A stretch of DNA of 64,000 nt from Mumia sp050632745 (GCF_050632745.1 NZ_JBODSD010000001.1:1612001-1676000); one strand, 5' to 3'. Shown: positions 17,972 through 26,522, counted from the stretch's first letter. Notes: generated by a model from the sequence alone, not told the origin. Made by a program: numbers and translations.

Positions 17972-18230
17972 CCTCCGACAAGTCACGAAATCTCGGCTCG
18001 GCGAAGGGACGAGGCTCAGCCCCGCGGTACCACCCTCCTTGGCGGGCACACGGAGCGCCCGCCCTCTCTTGTCCGCCGCTGCGCGGGTCTACTGGGTGCT
18101 CGGGCGAGCACCGTTCTTCCGGCGGCTCCGGGGTGATACGGCGTGCGCTGTGCTCCGGGCTCCCACCGCCCCCGGATCGCTTCGGCACAGGATGTCGCGC
18201 GCCGCGTGTCCCCTTCGATGCCTGCGGCTG
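17972..18230 (-). promoter_or_regulatory. T-box riboswitch leader of ileS
   Basis: The minus strand carries AGGGTGGTACCGCGGG (complement of 18021-18036), the conserved T-box sequence whose UGGU bulge pairs with the NCCA end of uncharged tRNA. Directly upstream are two hairpins: one with 7-bp arms at 18041-18047/18057-18063, placed like stem III, and one at 18095-18101/18106-18112. Downstream there is no U-run terminator; GAGCCTCGTCC can pair with the GGAGG ribosome-binding site, which fits the translational T-boxes known for actinobacterial ileS. Several ATC triplets could be the Ile specifier and I cannot choose without folding. The 430 nt between ileS and the DksA-like gene hold this leader plus two divergent promoters. 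Confidence 0.93.
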
Positions 18231-18235
18231 CCTCG

Positions 18236-18241
18236 AGTCTA
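18236..18241 (-). promoter_or_regulatory. Candidate -10 (TAGACT) for the ileS leader
   Basis: TAGACT on the minus strand lies where a promoter would start a T-box leader of about 255 nt. No convincing -35 is present 16-18 nt upstream, so this is tentative. Confidence 0.4.
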
Positions 18242-18291
18242 GTCCAGCCCTGGGTACGACGCGGTTGGCGGGCGACACGGGGCAAATCGGC

Positions 18292-18320
18292 TTGTGAACG
18301 TCCGAGAGCGCGCCTACAGT
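18292..18320 (+). promoter_or_regulatory. Promoter of the DksA-like gene
   Basis: TTGTGA (18292-18297), a 17-nt spacer and TACAGT (18315-18320) form a good housekeeping-sigma promoter, divergent from the ileS leader. The expected leader to ATG 18402 is about 75 nt. Confidence 0.65.
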
Positions 18321-18401
18321 TCGGGCACCACGTCACATCGAGGCAATCCGGGCCGGATCGCCTCGATGTGTGGCATTTCGTGCACATCGAGGGGGCCAGA
18401 G

Positions 18402-19397
18402 ATGGCGAGCACGACGAAGACCAGGAAGCCGAGCGCCGTCTCGCGGGGCGCTGCGGCGGTGAAGGCTGCGGCACGCAAGGTCGGCAGCAAGGCCGCGCCG
18501 GCGAAGAAGGCGACGCCCGCCAAGAAGACGGCTGCGAAGAAGGCAGCGTCCGCGACGAAGGCGGCGCCGGCGAAGAAGACCGCGGCGAAGAAGACGACGC
18601 CGGCGAAGAAGACCGCGGCGAAGAAGGCCGCGGCGAAGAAGACGGCTGCGAAGAAGGCGACTCCGGCCAAGAAGACCGCGGCGAAGAAGGCGACGCCGGC
18701 CAAGAAGACCGCGGCGAAGAAGACCGCGGCGAAGAAGGCGACGCCAGCCAAGAAGACGGCCGCGAAGAAGGCCGCCCCCGCGAAGAAGACCGCGGCGAAG
18801 AAGTCGGCTCCACCCAAGGCCACGAAGGCCGCGACCGCCAAGAAGACGACCGCCAAGAAGACGAGCGCCAAGACGACCGCCAAGAAGACGACAGCCAAGA
18901 AGACGTCCGCCAAGACGGCGGCACCCGCGACCACCCGGGTCGCGGCCAAGAAGACGCGCACGACAGGAGCATCGAGCACTGTGACGAACCCGACGACGAC
19001 GACCGGGACCCTGGCCGTCAAGCCCGACGAGGATCCGTGGACCGCCGAGGAGATCGAGGAGGTCCGGAGCGAGCTCCTGACGGACCGCACCCGTCTCCTC
19101 GAGGAGATCGGCATCGCCGAGCGCGGGCTCGCCGACCTCCTCAGCGGGGGAGTCGACGGCGCGGGCAACGACCAGGCCGACGTGGGGTCGACCTCCCTCG
19201 AGCGCGATGCCGAGATGTCGCTCGCCGCGAACCACCGCGAGCTGCTGATCCAGGTCGAGAAGGCCCTCGGCCGGATCGAGACCGGCACCTACGGCAACTG
19301 CGAGAACTGCGGGCAGCCGATCGGGAAGATGCGGCTGATGGCGTTCCCCCGTGCCACACTGTGCATGTCATGCAAGCAACGCGAGGAACGTCGCTGA
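18402..19397 (+). CDS. DksA/TraR-family zinc-finger protein with long histone-H1-like Lys/Ala tail
   Basis: The 331-residue protein has two parts. Residues 30-190 or so are low-complexity Ala/Lys/Pro/Thr repeats (AAPAKKTAAKK units), like eukaryotic histone H1 tails and the basic tails of actinobacterial HupB, so DNA or RNA binding is likely. The last 138 residues are a DksA/TraR domain with a helical hairpin and a C4 zinc finger (Cys300, Cys303, Cys321, Cys324: CENCGQPI...LCMSCKQ). DksA proteins bind the RNA polymerase secondary channel; whether this one does is unknown. Start ATG 18402 has GAGGGGG 6 nt upstream; ATG 18366 in frame is less likely. In-frame GTG 18981, with AGGAG 11 nt upstream, could start a tail-less form. 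The 3' end overlaps lspA. Confidence 0.88.
   Translation: MASTTKTRKPSAVSRGAAAVKAAARKVGSKAAPAKKATPAKKTAAKKAASATKAAPAKKTAAKKTTPAKKTAAKKAAAKKTAAKKATPAKKTAAKKATPAKKTAAKKTAAKKATPAKKTAAKKAAPAKKTAAKKSAPPKATKAATAKKTTAKKTSAKTTAKKTTAKKTSAKTAAPATTRVAAKKTRTTGASSTVTNPTTTTGTLAVKPDEDPWTAEEIEEVRSELLTDRTRLLEEIGIAERGLADLLSGGVDGAGNDQADVGSTSLERDAEMSLAANHRELLIQVEKALGRIETGTYGNCENCGQPIGKMRLMAFPRATLCMSCKQREERR
18486..18960 (+). repeat. In-frame tandem repeat coding for AAKK/PAKK units
   Basis: Degenerate 12-15 nt units built on GCGAAGAAG and GCCAAGAAG recur throughout this stretch and stay in one frame, encoding the basic tail of the DksA-like protein. Such runs are prone to slippage, so tail length may differ between strains. 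Confidence 0.85.
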
Positions 19398-19954
19398 CCC
19401 CCGACAACGACGCCGACCGCCCCACGGCACGATCCCGACGGATCGTGCTGTTCGCGGTGGTGGCGGTCGTCGGGTACCTCATCGACCTCACCACCAAGAT
19501 CATCGCCGTCGCCCGTCTCGAGGACGCCGACCCCGTCGTCGTCATCCCGCACGTGCTGCACCTGACGTTCGTCCGCAACCCGGGCGCCGCGTTCGGGATG
19601 GCCACCGGGTTCACGATCGTGCTCACCGTCATCGCGCTCACCGTCTGCGTGGTCGTGGTCCGGATGGCACGCCAGCTGCGCGACCCCCTGTGGGCGATCG
19701 GCCTGGGACTGCTCCTGGCAGGGGCGCTCGGCAACCTCACCGACCGGATCTTCCGGGAGCCGTCCCCGCTGCGCGGGCACGTGGTCGACTTCCTCCAGTT
19801 CCCCGACTGGCCGCCGAACTGGCCGGTGTTCAACGTCGCCGACGTGATGATCAACGTCGCCGCCGTGATCATCGTGCTCCAGACGGTGCGGGGAGTCGGG
19901 CTGGACGGTACGAGGATGGCGAAGAAGTCCGGCTCCGACCCGGACCCGGCATGA
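19370..19954 (+). CDS. lspA: LspA, lipoprotein signal peptidase (signal peptidase II)
   Basis: Aspartyl membrane peptidase that cuts prolipoproteins after lipidation by Lgt. The 194-residue protein has four membrane segments. The catalytic aspartates fall in GNLTDRIF (Asp125) and FNVADVMI (Asp158), and RNPGAAFGM is the conserved block before them. ATG 19370 overlaps the end of the DksA-like gene by 28 bp; an in-frame GTG at 19361 is an alternative, and neither has a clear ribosome-binding site, so translation is probably coupled. The stop overlaps rluD by 4 bp. Confidence 0.95.
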   Translation: MQATRGTSLTPDNDADRPTARSRRIVLFAVVAVVGYLIDLTTKIIAVARLEDADPVVVIPHVLHLTFVRNPGAAFGMATGFTIVLTVIALTVCVVVVRMARQLRDPLWAIGLGLLLAGALGNLTDRIFREPSPLRGHVVDFLQFPDWPPNWPVFNVADVMINVAAVIIVLQTVRGVGLDGTRMAKKSGSDPDPA

Positions 19955-20898
19955 CCGACGCTGCGGCCGACGCCGAGCAACGGGCCTACTTCGTGCCGGA
20001 CGGGCTGGCCGGCGAGCGTCTCGACGCCGCGCTGGCCCGTCTGCTCGGCCTCTCGCGCACGCGCGTCGCCGAGCTCGTCACCGACGGGCACGTGACGGTG
20101 GACCACCGTCCCGCGTCGAAGTCGGACCGGGTGGAGGCGGGAGCGTTCCTCGAGGTGGCGATCCCGCGGCAGCGCGACGTCGCCGAGATCGTCCCCGAGA
20201 TCGTCGAGGACCTCCGGATCGTCCACGACGACGACGAGATCGTCGTGGTCGACAAGCCGGCCGGCGTCGCCGCGCACCCGAGCGTCGGTTGGACCGGTCC
20301 GACCGTCGTGGGTCACCTCGCCGGTGCGGGGTTCCGCATCAGCACCTCCGGAGCGCCGGAGCGGCAGGGCATCGTGCAGCGGCTGGACGTGGGGACGAGC
20401 GGCCTGATGGTCGTCGCGAAGTCGGAGCACGCCTACACGGTCCTCAAGCGCGCGTTCCGCGACCGTACGGTCGACAAGACCTACCACGCCCTCGTCCAGG
20501 GTCACCCGGACCCGCTCGAGGGCACCGTCGACGCCCCGATCGGGCGCCACCCCAAGCACGACTGGAAGTTCGCGGTGATGGCCGACGGACGCGCGAGCGT
20601 GACCCACTACGAGACGCTCGAGGCGCACCGCTTCGCGAGCCTGCTCGAGATCAAGCTCGAGACCGGGCGTACGCACCAGATCCGGGTGCACATGGCGGCG
20701 CTCAAGCACCCGTGCGTGGGCGACCCGCTGTACGGGTCCGACCCGACGCTGACGGCGCGCGTGGGGCTGGACCGGCAATGGCTGCACGCCGTCCGGCTGG
20801 GCTTCGAGCACCCTCGGTCCAGGGACTGGGTGGAGTTCGCATCGCCGTACCCGGCCGATCTCCAGCACGCGCTCGAGGTCATCCGCGACGCCGACTGA
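19951..20898 (+). CDS. rluD: RluD-type 23S rRNA pseudouridine synthase
   Basis: RluA-family enzyme that isomerises uridines in rRNA, for RluD the helix 69 positions. The 315-residue protein has an N-terminal S4 RNA-binding domain (GERLDAALARLLGLSRTRV near residues 20-40). The catalytic domain has VVVDKPAGVAAHPS and the active-site block QRLDVGTSGLMVVAK, with Asp in RLD. GRTHQIRVHMA, GDPLYG and LHAVRLGFEHP follow. It overlaps lspA by 4 bp, the usual lspA-rluD pair in Actinobacteria. Exact target uridines are inferred from family only. Confidence 0.92.
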   Translation: MTDAAADAEQRAYFVPDGLAGERLDAALARLLGLSRTRVAELVTDGHVTVDHRPASKSDRVEAGAFLEVAIPRQRDVAEIVPEIVEDLRIVHDDDEIVVVDKPAGVAAHPSVGWTGPTVVGHLAGAGFRISTSGAPERQGIVQRLDVGTSGLMVVAKSEHAYTVLKRAFRDRTVDKTYHALVQGHPDPLEGTVDAPIGRHPKHDWKFAVMADGRASVTHYETLEAHRFASLLEIKLETGRTHQIRVHMAALKHPCVGDPLYGSDPTLTARVGLDRQWLHAVRLGFEHPRSRDWVEFASPYPADLQHALEVIRDAD

Positions 20899-20910
20899 CG
20901 GCCGTTTCAC

Positions 20911-20941
20911 GACCCCGCCCGAGCCGTCGTCGGCGGGGGTC
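20911..20941 (+). terminator. Terminator-like hairpin after rluD
   Basis: A 9-bp stem pairs 20911-20919 with 20932-20941 (one bulged G) around a 12-nt loop, 12 nt after the rluD stop. A short T run (20953-20957) lies 11 nt further, overlapping the putative dnaE -35. Confidence 0.55.
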
Positions 20942-20952
20942 GGTGAGCCTGC

Positions 20953-20981
20953 TTTTTGTGTGGGTCGCCGTCGTCTAATCT
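20953..20981 (+). promoter_or_regulatory. Candidate dnaE promoter
   Basis: TTTTTG (20953-20958), a 17-nt spacer and TAATCT (20976-20981) give a plausible promoter, with a leader of about 42 nt before the ATG at 21030. Confidence 0.55.
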
Positions 20982-21029
20982 GAACTCCTCTTCCCCTCCC
21001 GTCCGCGTGCCTGAGGAGGCCCCACCCCC

Positions 21030-24000
21030 ATGTCGAGCGCCGACTCGTTCGTGCACCTGCACGTCCACACCGAGTACTCCATGCTCGACGGCGCGGCGAG
21101 ACTGAGCGAGATGTTCGCGCGGACGGCGGAGCTGGGGATGGACGCCATCGCGATGACCGACCACGGCAACGTGTTCGGCGCGTACGACTTCTACTCCAAG
21201 GCGAAGGCGGCCGGGGTCAAGCCGATCATCGGCATGGAGGCCTACCTCACGCCGGACACGCACCGCACGGAGCGCAAGCGCGTCCAGTGGAACAAGGGCG
21301 GCAGCGACGACGTCTCCGGCGGTGGTGCCTTCACCCACATGACGCTGCTGGCCGAGAGCACGACCGGCATGCACAACCTCTTCCGCCTGTCGTCGCGCTC
21401 CTCGATCGAGGGCTTCTTCTACAAGCCGCGCGCCGACCGGGAGCTGCTCTCGGAGTACGCCGAGGGTCTCATCGCGACCACCGGGTGCCCGTCGGGCGAG
21501 GTGCAGACCTGGCTCCGGATCGGCGACTACGCGAAGGCCCGCCAGTCGGCGGCCGAGTTCATGGACATCTTCGGCCGCGACAACTTCTTCGTGGAGCTGA
21601 TGGACCACGGGCTCTCGATCGAGACCCGGGTGCGGGACGACCTCCTCCGCCTGGCCAAGGACCTCGACCTCCGGCTGGTCGCGACCAACGACTCCCACTA
21701 CACGCACCCCGACGACGCGACGGCCCACGAGGCGCTGCTGTGCGTCCAGTCGGGCAAGACGCTGGCCGACCCGACGCGCTTCAAGTTCGACGGCAACGGC
21801 TACTACATCAAGTCCCCGCAGGAGATGCGGCAGATCTGGGAGCAGGACGCCGGGCTGCCCGAGGCCTGCGAGTCGACCCTCCTGATCGCGCAGCGCTGCG
21901 AGGTCGAGTTCAGCGAGGGCGTCGGCACGTACATGCCGCGCTTCCCGGTGCCCGACGGCGAGTCGGAGGAGACCTGGCTGCTCAAGGAGGTCGACCGGGG
22001 CCTCGCCGAGCGCTACCCGGACGGCATCACGGAGGAGGTGCGCAAGCGCGCCGACTTCGAGGTGGACGTCATCCTCAAGATGGGCTTCGCCGGCTACTTC
22101 CTCGTCGTCGCCGACTTCATCAACTGGGCCAAGGAGAACGGCATCCGCGTCGGGCCGGGCCGTGGCTCCGGCGCGGGATCGATGGTCGCGTACGCGATGC
22201 GCATCACCGACCTGGACCCGATCGTCCACGGCCTGATCTTCGAGCGGTTCCTCAACCCCGACCGTGTCTCGATGCCGGACTTCGACGTCGACTTCGACGA
22301 GCGCCGGCGTGGTGAGGTGATCCGCTACGTCACCGAGAAGTACGGCGACGACCGCGTCTCGCAGATCGTCACCTACGGCACGATCAAGTCCAAGCAGGCC
22401 GTCAAGGACGCCTCGAGGGTCCTCGGCTACCCGTTCTCGATGGGGGAGCGGATCACCAAGGCGATGCCGCCGCTGGTGATGGGCAAGGACGTCCCGCTCA
22501 AGGAGATCTTCAACGCCGACCACGCCCGCTACAACGAGGGCGGCGAGTTCCGGTCGCTCTACGACACCGACCCCGACGCCAAGCGGGTCGTCGACACGGC
22601 GGTCGGGCTCGAGGGCCTGAAGCGCCAGTGGGGCGTCCACGCGGCCGGCGTCATCATGTCGAGCGAGCCGCTGCTCGACATCATCCCGGTGATGAAGCGC
22701 GAGCAGGACGGCGCGATCATCACCCAGTTCGACTACCCGACGTGCGAGTCGCTCGGCCTCATCAAGATGGACTTCCTGGGGTTGCGCAACCTCACGGTCC
22801 TCGACGACGCGCTCGACAACATCCGGAGCAACCGCGGTGAGGAGGTCGTCCTCGAGGACCTCGAGCTGGCGGACGAGGAGACGTTCGCGCTGCTGTCGCG
22901 CGGAGACACCCTCGGCGTCTTCCAGCTCGACGGCGGGCCGATGCGGGCGCTCCTGCGCAGCATGCGCCCCGACAGCTTCGAGGACATCTCGGCCGTGGGC
23001 GCGCTCTACCGCCCCGGGCCGATGGGCGCCGACTCCCACAACAAGTACGCCCGGCGCAAGAACGGCCGCGAGAAGGTCGAGCCGATCCACCCCGACCTCG
23101 CGGACGCGCTCGAGGACATCCTCGGTGAGACGTACGGCCTGATCGTCTACCAAGAGCAGGTCATGGCGATCGCCCAGCAGCTCGCGGGCTACTCGCTCGG
23201 ACAGGCCGACCTGCTGCGCCGCGCGATGGGCAAGAAGAAGAAGTCCGAGCTGGACAAGCAGTTCGCGAACTTCTCCGCCGGCATGACGGAGCGTGGCTTC
23301 TCCGCGGCGGCGATCAAGACGCTGTGGGACATCCTGCTCCCGTTCTCCGACTACGCGTTCAACAAGGCGCACTCCGCCGCGTACGGTGTCGTGTCCTACT
23401 GGACCGCCTACCTCAAGGCGCACTTCCCGGCCGAGTACATGGCGGCCCTCCTCACCAGCGTGCGGGGTGACAAGGACAAGTCCGCGATCTACCTCAACGA
23501 GTGCCGGCGGATGGGGATCAAGGTGCTCCCGCCCGACGTCAACGACTCCGAGGCCAACTTCACGGCGGTCGGCCCTGACATCCGGTTCGGCCTGTCGGCG
23601 GTCCGCAACGTCGGCCACAACGTCGTCGACGCGATCGTGGAGGCCCGGACGGAGAAGTCCCCGTTCACCGACTTCGCCGACTTCATGGAGAAGGTCCCGC
23701 CGGTCGTCTGCAACAAGCGTGTGATCGAGTCGCTCATCAAGTCGGGCGCCTTCGACTCGCTCAAGCACCACCGCCGCGCCCTCGTGACGATCCACGAGGA
23801 CGCCGTCGACCAGTACGTCGACATCAAGCGCAACGAGGCGATCGGTCAGGACTCGCTGTTCGCGGGCCTCGACGACGCGGACGCGGGCTTCGCCGGAGCG
23901 GCCGTGGTCGTGCCCGACCTCGACGAGTGGGACAAGACGACGCTGCTCGCCCACGAGCGCGAGATGCTCGGCCTGTACGTCTCCGACCACCCGCTCTTCG

Positions 24001-24566
24001 GCCTCGAGCACGTCCTGCGCGCGACCAGCGACTGCACGATCGGCGACGTGATCGCCGACGAGGAGCGACCGGACGGTGCGCAGATCACCGTGGCCGGGCT
24101 CGTGACCTCGATCCAGCGCAAGCTCACCAAGAAGGGCGACCCCTGGGCGATCGTGACCGTCGAGGACCTCGAGGGCGCGGTCAACGTGATGCTCTTCCCA
24201 TCGGTCTACACGCTCTCGGGCCATCTCCTCGTCGAGGACGCGGTGGTCGTCGTCAAGGGTCGCCTCAAGCGCAAGGAGGACACACCCGAGATCTCGGCGA
24301 CCGAGCTGACCGCGGCCGACCTCAGCGTGGGCGACGACGGCCCGGTCGTGATCTCGATCCCGACCGCGCGGTGCACCCCGCCGACCCTCGACCAGCTCCG
24401 CGACGTCCTCTCGAGCCACCCGGGCGCCACCGAGGTGCACCTTCGGCTCGTCGGCAGCAAGAGCACCAAGCTGATGCGGCTCGACCCTCGCCTTCGGGTG
24501 AGCCCGTCGTCGTCGCTGATCGCCGACCTCAAGGCCCTGCTCGGCCCCGGGTGCCTGGCCTCGTGA
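21030..24566 (+). CDS. dnaE: DnaE, replicative DNA polymerase III alpha subunit
   Basis: Catalytic subunit of the chromosomal replicase. The 1,178-residue length matches DnaE1. The N-terminal PHP domain opens FVHLHVHTEYSMLDGAARL. The palm holds the catalytic aspartates in MPDFDVDFDERRRGEVIRYV; GPGRGSGAGS and the finger block QWGVHAAGVIMS are also present. The OB fold (ITVAGLVTSIQRKLTKKGDPW) lies near residues 1020-1090. Start ATG has AGGAGG 9 nt upstream. It is preceded by its own promoter and is not coupled to its neighbours. Confidence 0.98.
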   Translation: MSSADSFVHLHVHTEYSMLDGAARLSEMFARTAELGMDAIAMTDHGNVFGAYDFYSKAKAAGVKPIIGMEAYLTPDTHRTERKRVQWNKGGSDDVSGGGAFTHMTLLAESTTGMHNLFRLSSRSSIEGFFYKPRADRELLSEYAEGLIATTGCPSGEVQTWLRIGDYAKARQSAAEFMDIFGRDNFFVELMDHGLSIETRVRDDLLRLAKDLDLRLVATNDSHYTHPDDATAHEALLCVQSGKTLADPTRFKFDGNGYYIKSPQEMRQIWEQDAGLPEACESTLLIAQRCEVEFSEGVGTYMPRFPVPDGESEETWLLKEVDRGLAERYPDGITEEVRKRADFEVDVILKMGFAGYFLVVADFINWAKENGIRVGPGRGSGAGSMVAYAMRITDLDPIVHGLIFERFLNPDRVSMPDFDVDFDERRRGEVIRYVTEKYGDDRVSQIVTYGTIKSKQAVKDASRVLGYPFSMGERITKAMPPLVMGKDVPLKEIFNADHARYNEGGEFRSLYDTDPDAKRVVDTAVGLEGLKRQWGVHAAGVIMSSEPLLDIIPVMKREQDGAIITQFDYPTCESLGLIKMDFLGLRNLTVLDDALDNIRSNRGEEVVLEDLELADEETFALLSRGDTLGVFQLDGGPMRALLRSMRPDSFEDISAVGALYRPGPMGADSHNKYARRKNGREKVEPIHPDLADALEDILGETYGLIVYQEQVMAIAQQLAGYSLGQADLLRRAMGKKKKSELDKQFANFSAGMTERGFSAAAIKTLWDILLPFSDYAFNKAHSAAYGVVSYWTAYLKAHFPAEYMAALLTSVRGDKDKSAIYLNECRRMGIKVLPPDVNDSEANFTAVGPDIRFGLSAVRNVGHNVVDAIVEARTEKSPFTDFADFMEKVPPVVCNKRVIESLIKSGAFDSLKHHRRALVTIHEDAVDQYVDIKRNEAIGQDSLFAGLDDADAGFAGAAVVVPDLDEWDKTTLLAHEREMLGLYVSDHPLFGLEHVLRATSDCTIGDVIADEERPDGAQITVAGLVTSIQRKLTKKGDPWAIVTVEDLEGAVNVMLFPSVYTLSGHLLVEDAVVVVKGRLKRKEDTPEISATELTAADLSVGDDGPVVISIPTARCTPPTLDQLRDVLSSHPGATEVHLRLVGSKSTKLMRLDPRLRVSPSSSLIADLKALLGPGCLAS

Positions 24567-24645
24567 CCGTGTGACCGCGCCGCTGGGCCGGTGGGAGAGG
24601 ATGGAGCCCCGTGCCGTCGGGCACGGGAGCTCACAGGAGGAACGA

Positions 24646-25182
24646 GTGCGCAGGACACGCAAGGGCGCCTTCGCGACCGTGCTCGGGTTCGTCGTGGTGG
24701 GTGCGGTCGCCGGGGTCGTCTGGGCCTGGCTCGCCGATCCCATCGAGTACACCGTGATCCGCGTGGGTGACCAGTCCGGGCTGAGCGCGGACGAGGCTGC
24801 CTCGACCGCGCAGTTCGGCGTGCTCGTCACGTACGTGTGGGTCGGCGCCGTGGCGGCAGGCCTGTGGGGCGGCTTCGCCACCTGGCGGTGGGGGCGGGAC
24901 GGGGGCAACGCCGTCATCGCGCGCACCGCGTTGGGCGGCGCGCTCGGCGCTCTGGTCGCCTGGGGCGCCGGCGTGATCGCGGGGCCGCCGGAGCCGACCG
25001 TCGGATCCCGACCGGCTGGTGCCCTCGTCTCCGCGCAGGTCGGTCTCGACGCGTACGGGGTCCTGTTCGTGTGGCCCGTCGCGGCGCTCCTCGCGCTGCT
25101 CCTGGTGTCGTGGCTGGTTCTTCCGCGCGAGCCGGCGGAGGACCACCACGCGGACGAGCCGCTGCCGTCGGTCGGGGGCTGA
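24646..25182 (+). CDS. Four-helix membrane protein, function unknown
   Basis: GTG 24646 is chosen because AGGAGG lies 5 nt upstream; the frame is open to 24571 but that segment is less convincing. The 178-residue product starts with a basic stretch (VRRTRK) and has four hydrophobic segments (about 8-32, 58-80, 96-115 and 140-165). A short extracytoplasmic loop, DPIEYTVIRVGDQSGLSADEA, split by no obvious motif, sits between the first two. The tail is acidic. I do not recognise the family for certain; it somewhat resembles DUF2567-type actinobacterial membrane proteins. It lies 79 nt after dnaE and 156 nt before the eRF1-fold gene. Confidence 0.75.
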   Translation: MRRTRKGAFATVLGFVVVGAVAGVVWAWLADPIEYTVIRVGDQSGLSADEAASTAQFGVLVTYVWVGAVAAGLWGGFATWRWGRDGGNAVIARTALGGALGALVAWGAGVIAGPPEPTVGSRPAGALVSAQVGLDAYGVLFVWPVAALLALLLVSWLVLPREPAEDHHADEPLPSVGG

Positions 25183-25338
25183 GGGCGCCGACCCCGGACG
25201 ACTCCTTCCGGGGTGCATCGCGGTTGTCCGCATCGTCGTGCTGGGGCAGGGTGGAGGCAAGCCGATGACCTGCCGCGGGGGCACGCGTAGCGGCGACCCG
25301 CCGGCGGGATCGGGATCCCACCGCAGAGAGGGGCACGG

Positions 25339-26502
25339 ATGCACTTCCAGTGGCTGACCGAGCAGCTTCCGTCCGACGAGTTGCTGGCGACCGTCGTCAT
25401 GGACGCGAGTCGCGACACAGAGAGCGGGGACCGCGCCGTCGCTGCGCGCTGGTCCGAGCTGCGCCGGTCGCTCGACGGGCAAGGGATCACACCGGAGATG
25501 TCGGCGGTCCTGGAGGAGCAGGCGCTGCAGCCCACGCGCGGCGCCGGCCCGCACGGACGCCTGATCGTGGCGGGGTCTGCAGGGATCCTCATGGACCGCC
25601 TGCTCCTCTTCCCGCCCCGCAAGGACGAGGCCGTCCTGTCGCTCGGCCCCGACGTGTTCGCCCTGGCCCGTGAGGCCGACGACACGGTCCGCTACCTGCT
25701 GGCCGAGGTCGACCGGACCGGTGCCGACATCACGCTGTACGACTCCACGTCCGGCGCCGTCGGCGGAGCGCCGGTGCGCGAGAGCGTCGACGGCACCCAC
25801 GACGTGCTCAACAAGATCCGCGGCGGCGGGCTGTCGCACAAGCGGATCGAGAGCCGCGTTGAGGACTCGTGGGAACGCAACGCCGAGACCGTCGCCGCCG
25901 ACCTCGACCGGATCGTGAGCGAGCGCCGCCCCGACCTGATGGTCGTCACGGGCGACGTCCGCGCGGTCGCCCTGGTGCAGGGGGCGCTCGGTGTCGCCGC
26001 GAAGGACATCACCGAGCACGTCCAGGGCGGCGCCCGCAACAACGGGATCAACAGCACGTTCGAGACGCGGGTCGACGAGGTCGTGGAGGCGTTCCGGGTC
26101 CGGCGTCGTACGGCGTCGGTCGACCGGTTCCGTCAGGAGCTCGGGCGCAACGCGATGGCCGTGACCGGCATCAACCGGGTCATCGACGCGCTGCGCAAGG
26201 CCCAGGTCGAGGAGCTCCTCATCTCCGACGCGGTCGCCGGACCCGTGAGCTCGCTGGCCGAGGTCAAGGTCTGGGTCGGCGACAAGCCGCTGGAGCTATC
26301 GATGCACCGCGACGAGATCCGCCAGCTGTCGTCGGGCGACGCCCGGGCACGGCGCGCTGACCTCGCGCTCGGCACGGCCGCCGCTCAGCAGGACGCCGGG
26401 ATCACGATCGTGTACGGCGACGACGACCTGCTCACCGACGGGATCGGCGCGCTGCTGCGCTGGGACCCGGCCAAGCCGTCCGGCGTGGTCGAGCCCGGCT
26501 GA
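25339..26502 (+). CDS. Rv2629/Vms1-like bacterial eRF1-fold protein (baeRF family)
   Basis: The 387-residue protein resembles mycobacterial Rv2629 and the bacterial Vms1/ANKZF1-like peptidyl-tRNA hydrolase group of the eRF1 superfamily. Visible blocks are ITLYDSTSGAVGG, GGGLSHKRIESRVEDSWERNA (the conserved Gly/Lys/Arg stretch ahead of the central domain), VVTGDVRAV and the C-terminal L7Ae-like region ELLISDAVAG. Family members are thought to act on peptidyl-tRNA in stalled or hibernating ribosomes, and Rv2629 belongs to the mycobacterial dormancy regulon; activity here is inferred. Start ATG has GAGAGGGGC upstream. It ends at a large inverted repeat facing the next gene. Confidence 0.82.
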   Translation: MHFQWLTEQLPSDELLATVVMDASRDTESGDRAVAARWSELRRSLDGQGITPEMSAVLEEQALQPTRGAGPHGRLIVAGSAGILMDRLLLFPPRKDEAVLSLGPDVFALAREADDTVRYLLAEVDRTGADITLYDSTSGAVGGAPVRESVDGTHDVLNKIRGGGLSHKRIESRVEDSWERNAETVAADLDRIVSERRPDLMVVTGDVRAVALVQGALGVAAKDITEHVQGGARNNGINSTFETRVDEVVEAFRVRRRTASVDRFRQELGRNAMAVTGINRVIDALRKAQVEELLISDAVAGPVSSLAEVKVWVGDKPLELSMHRDEIRQLSSGDARARRADLALGTAAAQQDAGITIVYGDDDLLTDGIGALLRWDPAKPSGVVEPG

Positions 26503-26522
26503 CACCGAGCCCTCTCCGTCCC

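Noticed and set aside
14540..18136. A 1,198-codon plus-strand frame opposite ileS
   Set aside because: Shadow of ileS; it also crosses the T-box leader.
18486..18960. CRISPR-like or minisatellite array
   Set aside because: Units are 12-15 nt with no spacers and stay in one coding frame giving AAKK/PAKK protein repeats.
20907..25685. A 1,592-codon open frame on the minus strand opposite dnaE
   Set aside because: Antisense shadow of dnaE and neighbours; no domain signature, and it runs across several unrelated plus-strand genes.
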